NCBI GenBank assembly: GCA_051745935.1
Contig: JBNJEM010000324.1
Coordinates: 1-8,642 of the forward strand
Length of the DNA: 8,642 nt
Source: JBNJEM01 sp051745935
GTDB lineage: Bacteria; Planctomycetota; Planctomycetia; Pirellulales; Pirellulaceae
Direction: 5' to 3'
The position numbers were made by a program, and so were the translations under genes. The notes below the pieces were generated by a model that searched no databases, had not been told where the DNA came from, and saw nothing but the letters and a program-made list of their open reading frames with translations. Positions 6,258-8,642 of the stretch are shown piece by piece (the stretch's first letter is position 1; each line of letters begins with the position of its first letter).

Positions 6258-6608
6258 GCGGACCATTTCTGTGCCGCTTTCCTATTTGGTTGGCGGCCCT
6301 GCCGCGTTGGGAGCCCGTATAATGAACAAATACGCCTCCTCTGGTCTCCCGCGGGCCAAATTATGACCAAGGCCGGAAAATGCCCCCCCATCCTCCCCTA
6401 GTCTACGCAACCCCCCCACCTAATCTGGGTCTATATGGCCAATCCGCATACAATTCGCGCGACTTGGGCGTTCAGCCAAGGAGCCTATTCGGCGCTTTCT
6501 CTCGGAATGTCCGCGAATCGTCAATTCGGGAGCGGGCTTTGTCGGATTCACGGGGATCGGTCAGGCCAGGACGTCCGAGGTCGGCAATCGGCCAGGAAGT
6601 TGAAGTTA

Positions 6609-6642
6609 CTGTCGTGACAGCTTGGCTGGCCGGACGCCGGCC
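6609..6642. repeat. Two adjacent palindromic structures upstream of the AsmA-like gene
   Basis: CTGT-CGTG-ACAG (6609-6620) is an inverted repeat with a 4-base centre; counting CTGTC/GACAG, the stem is 5 bp. Eight bases later, GGCCGG-ACG-CCGGCC (6628-6642) forms a 6-bp all-G/C stem with a 3-base loop. There is no T-tract. They lie about 160-190 bases before the AsmA-like start and could be binding sites or RNA hairpins. Confidence 0.35.
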
Positions 6643-6801
6643 TTGGATTCAACCGAGCGAGTGATTGGCGATCCGCGCGGTGAGTCCGATTCGAACGACT
6701 AGCATGGTTGCCAATTCGCTTCACTCGAAACCTCTGGATTCTCGGCGGTAGCACGTGTAGTGGCACGTGGCGGCGGCGGGATCGGAGCAAGGAACCAGTT
6801 C

Positions 6802-8642
6802 ATGTTGCTGCGCATTATACAATTGGGCAGAATCCGCCTCTGGGGGCGGTCGATTATCGTGGCCGGCTTGTTGCTGGCCGGCATGATTCTGGGTTGGTGC
6901 CTACCGGCGGTCCTCGGCAGCCAACTGGTATGGCCTCACGTCGTCTCGCGTCTGACCTCGGATCTTGAAGCCAGGGTCACGACGGAGAGCGTGGCTCTAG
7001 GGTGGTTCGCGCCGGTCGTCGTGCGCAAAGTACGGGTTGAAAACGTCTCGGGCGAATCGGTGGCCACCGTGGAGGCCATCCGCAGCGAGGCAACGCTGCT
7101 GTCGTTGCTGTTGGGTGGCGGCGATTTTGGAACGGTTTTCGTCGAGGGACCGGAGGTGGAGCTTCGTCTTCGCCCCGACGGCAGCAACCTAGAGGACGTG
7201 TTGGCCGGCTACTTGGAGCGTTCCGGATCGGCGGCGGACATTCAGGGAACGATTCGCGTCACGGATGGGGGGTTAACTGTCGAAGTTCCGCATGAACAAA
7301 GACTGGGAGCCGCGCGTTTCGACTCCATCGGCGCTGTGATCCAGGTTGCTGGAGGCGAGGAGAACGGGGGGGCCATCGACATTCAATCCTGTCGCGTGGT
7401 GAGAAGCGACTCGGAAGGGTCGGTCGAATCCACGGTTTCCTGGCGGAGGAGTGGTGACTCAACGGACTGGTCGTTGGCGGCCAAGGCCCGCGGACTTGAT
7501 CTATCGGTGCTGCAGCTGTTCGCCCAGCGTCTTGATCCGACGATTGGACTCGAGGGTCGCGGTACGTTCGAGGGCAATGCCACCTGGAACAGTGATACTG
7601 GCCGCGCCGTGATTGCGTTGCGGCAGGCCAACTTACAAGGTTTGCGACTCAGTGCCTCCGATTATTTAGGCGAGGATGAGTTGGAGTTCGAACAGGTACG
7701 GGCGCGTGGCACGTGTCGCGTCACGGACAACACGTGGACATTCGCGGCGAGCGAGCTTGAATGTGACGCGGGAGACATTGCCGTGGACGGCACCTTCGCG
7801 TGGCCGGTTGCGGAGTCTGACTGGCTCGGTAGGCTGGCCGCCACGGCCCAAGCGGCGGAGTTGGAGGTGACGGGGCAACTCAACCTGGCCCGGCTGGCGG
7901 CCATCTTGCCGCACACTTTGCGCATTCGGCAAGGCGCCGTCGTTGAATCGGGAACGCTGACGTTTCGGCTGGCGGGCCAAAAGCAAGGGGGTGAACGGGA
8001 TTGGATGGCACGAGTCGAAACCTCCCAATTGGCGGCTCGGCGCGACGGAGAGCAGTACACCTGGAATAGCCCGCTGCGAATCGTGGCGAAAGCGGGCCAG
8101 AAGTCCGACCAATGGCACATTGAGCAGTTGGCCTGTACGTCATCTTTTCTGTCGCTTACGGGAAAGGCCACTGCCGCAACGGGCTCATTTGATCTGGAAT
8201 GCGATTTGAAACAGTTGTCGGATGAATTGCGGGAATTCGTGGATCTTGGTTCCTTGCGGGCGGCTGGAACGATGTCGGGCCGGTTGACGTGGGAACGCGA
8301 CGCCACCCAAGGCTTGACGATCCATGGCACTGGCTTGCTGGAAGAACTTGAGCTTAACAGCGGCGTGACCGGTCACTGGCACGAACCGCGTTTGAGCGTG
8401 ACACTGGGCGTCAAAGGTGAACAAAGTGAGCAGGAGACGACTATTTTGCGCGCCGCGAGACTCGCGCTGACCAGTGACGGTGACCGGTTGGAGATGCAGT
8501 TGCTCGAACCGGTGAAGCTTCCGAATCCCGGCGAGGCGTTGGTCTTTGGCTGTTATGTCAGCGGTCAATGGGCGACATGGTTTCCGCGACTGCGTCCTCT
8601 GTTGCCATCCGCCGTTTCCGAAACCGCGTGGGACGTGGCGGG
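6802..8642 (+). CDS. AsmA-like membrane-anchored envelope protein (partial, 3' end outside the window)
   Basis: The frame is open from the ATG at 6802 to the window edge: 613 complete codons with no stop, so the gene is truncated here. Residues 17-39 (SIIVAGLLLAGMILGWCLPAVLG) are a single membrane-spanning or signal-anchor segment after a basic start. What follows fits the AsmA/TamB-like superfamily of large beta-rich envelope proteins: VALGWFAPVVVRKVRVENVSG (64-84), an ATLLSLLLGGGDFGTVFVEGPEVELRL region (97-123) and RPDGSNLEDVL (124-134), matching the usual P-x-V-x-L...DG-x-N-L pattern. The remainder alternates short hydrophobic strands with G and T residues. Members are thought to act in outer-membrane or lipid homeostasis; the role in planctomycetes is not known. 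The start is supported by AAGGA (6789-6793), 8 bases upstream. An in-frame GTG at 6760 is a weaker alternative. It is transcribed away from the toxin-antitoxin module. Confidence 0.75.
   Translation, partial: MLLRIIQLGRIRLWGRSIIVAGLLLAGMILGWCLPAVLGSQLVWPHVVSRLTSDLEARVTTESVALGWFAPVVVRKVRVENVSGESVATVEAIRSEATLLSLLLGGGDFGTVFVEGPEVELRLRPDGSNLEDVLAGYLERSGSAADIQGTIRVTDGGLTVEVPHEQRLGAARFDSIGAVIQVAGGEENGGAIDIQSCRVVRSDSEGSVESTVSWRRSGDSTDWSLAAKARGLDLSVLQLFAQRLDPTIGLEGRGTFEGNATWNSDTGRAVIALRQANLQGLRLSASDYLGEDELEFEQVRARGTCRVTDNTWTFAASELECDAGDIAVDGTFAWPVAESDWLGRLAATAQAAELEVTGQLNLARLAAILPHTLRIRQGAVVESGTLTFRLAGQKQGGERDWMARVETSQLAARRDGEQYTWNSPLRIVAKAGQKSDQWHIEQLACTSSFLSLTGKATAATGSFDLECDLKQLSDELREFVDLGSLRAAGTMSGRLTWERDATQGLTIHGTGLLEELELNSGVTGHWHEPRLSVTLGVKGEQSEQETTILRAARLALTSDGDRLEMQLLEPVKLPNPGEALVFGCYVSGQWATWFPRLRPLLPSAVSETAWDVA

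Larger units (their letters stand above)
6015..6801. other. 787-base gene-free region between divergent toxin and AsmA-like genes
   Basis: It holds the toxin-antitoxin promoter and operator candidate at the left end, the third CGACCAACGGGA copy, an isolated TATAAT (6318-6323, plus strand) with no matching -35 box, and two palindromic structures at 6609-6642. Plus-strand frames of 60-94 residues in 6380-6664 have no ribosome site and resemble nothing I know, so they are not called. No clear promoter for the AsmA-like gene is visible. Confidence 0.45.

Noticed and set aside
6318..6323. Perfect TATAAT as a plus-strand promoter
   Set aside because: No acceptable -35 hexamer 16-18 bases upstream and no extended -10 TG; too far from the AsmA-like gene to assign.
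6435..6617. 60-residue plus-strand frame
   Set aside because: No Shine-Dalgarno sequence, no recognisable features, and it overlaps another equally plausible frame.
7662..8330. 222-residue minus-strand frame inside the AsmA-like gene
   Set aside because: It is antisense to the continuous plus-strand frame, has S/R/P-rich low-complexity composition and no recognisable domain.
1..8642. CRISPR arrays, insertion sequences, rRNA or prophage genes
   Set aside because: No regularly spaced repeats, transposase or integrase motifs, or rRNA-like stretches were seen on either strand.

Overview
The window looks like chromosomal DNA of a planctomycete. The main evidence is the minus-strand gene at 86-1120. 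It encodes a prepilin-like N-terminus (GFTLVELLVVIAIIG...LLPAVQAAREAARR) followed by a DUF1559 body with the H-X9-DG motif, a family greatly expanded in Planctomycetota. Genus and species cannot be read from the window. Gene density is low: three gene-free stretches of about 560-790 bases separate the genes.

Layout. Minus strand, left to right: a DUF1559 pseudopilin-like protein (86-1120); a 744-base gap with two candidate promoters; the AAA+ replication/recombination ATPase RarA (1865-3187); a 562-base gap with two inverted repeats and a dispersed repeat; a PA0069-family radical SAM protein (3750-4838) with a good promoter at 4912-4940; and a two-gene toxin-antitoxin-like module. In that module the RelE/HigB-like toxin (5649-6014) comes first and an Xre-type HTH protein (4982-5572) second, behind a promoter at 6066-6094. 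A 787-base gap follows. Transcription then diverges: a plus-strand AsmA-like membrane-anchored protein (6802 to beyond 8642) runs off the right edge.

How the genes relate. The only clear functional unit is the toxin/HTH pair, with its own promoter and a possible autoregulatory operator (palindrome 6091-6101 touching the -35 box). The module looks more A+T-rich than its neighbours by eye, which suggests a separately acquired cassette. RarA, the radical SAM protein, the DUF1559 protein and the AsmA-like protein look like unrelated single genes.

I found no convincing evidence of a wholly new system. The most unusual points are the toxin-antitoxin spacer with its exact 15-base tandem duplication, the long C-terminal part of the HTH protein ending in a CxxC motif, a short element (CGACCAACGGGA core) present once in each of the three gene-free gaps, and the long possible leader before the DUF1559 gene.
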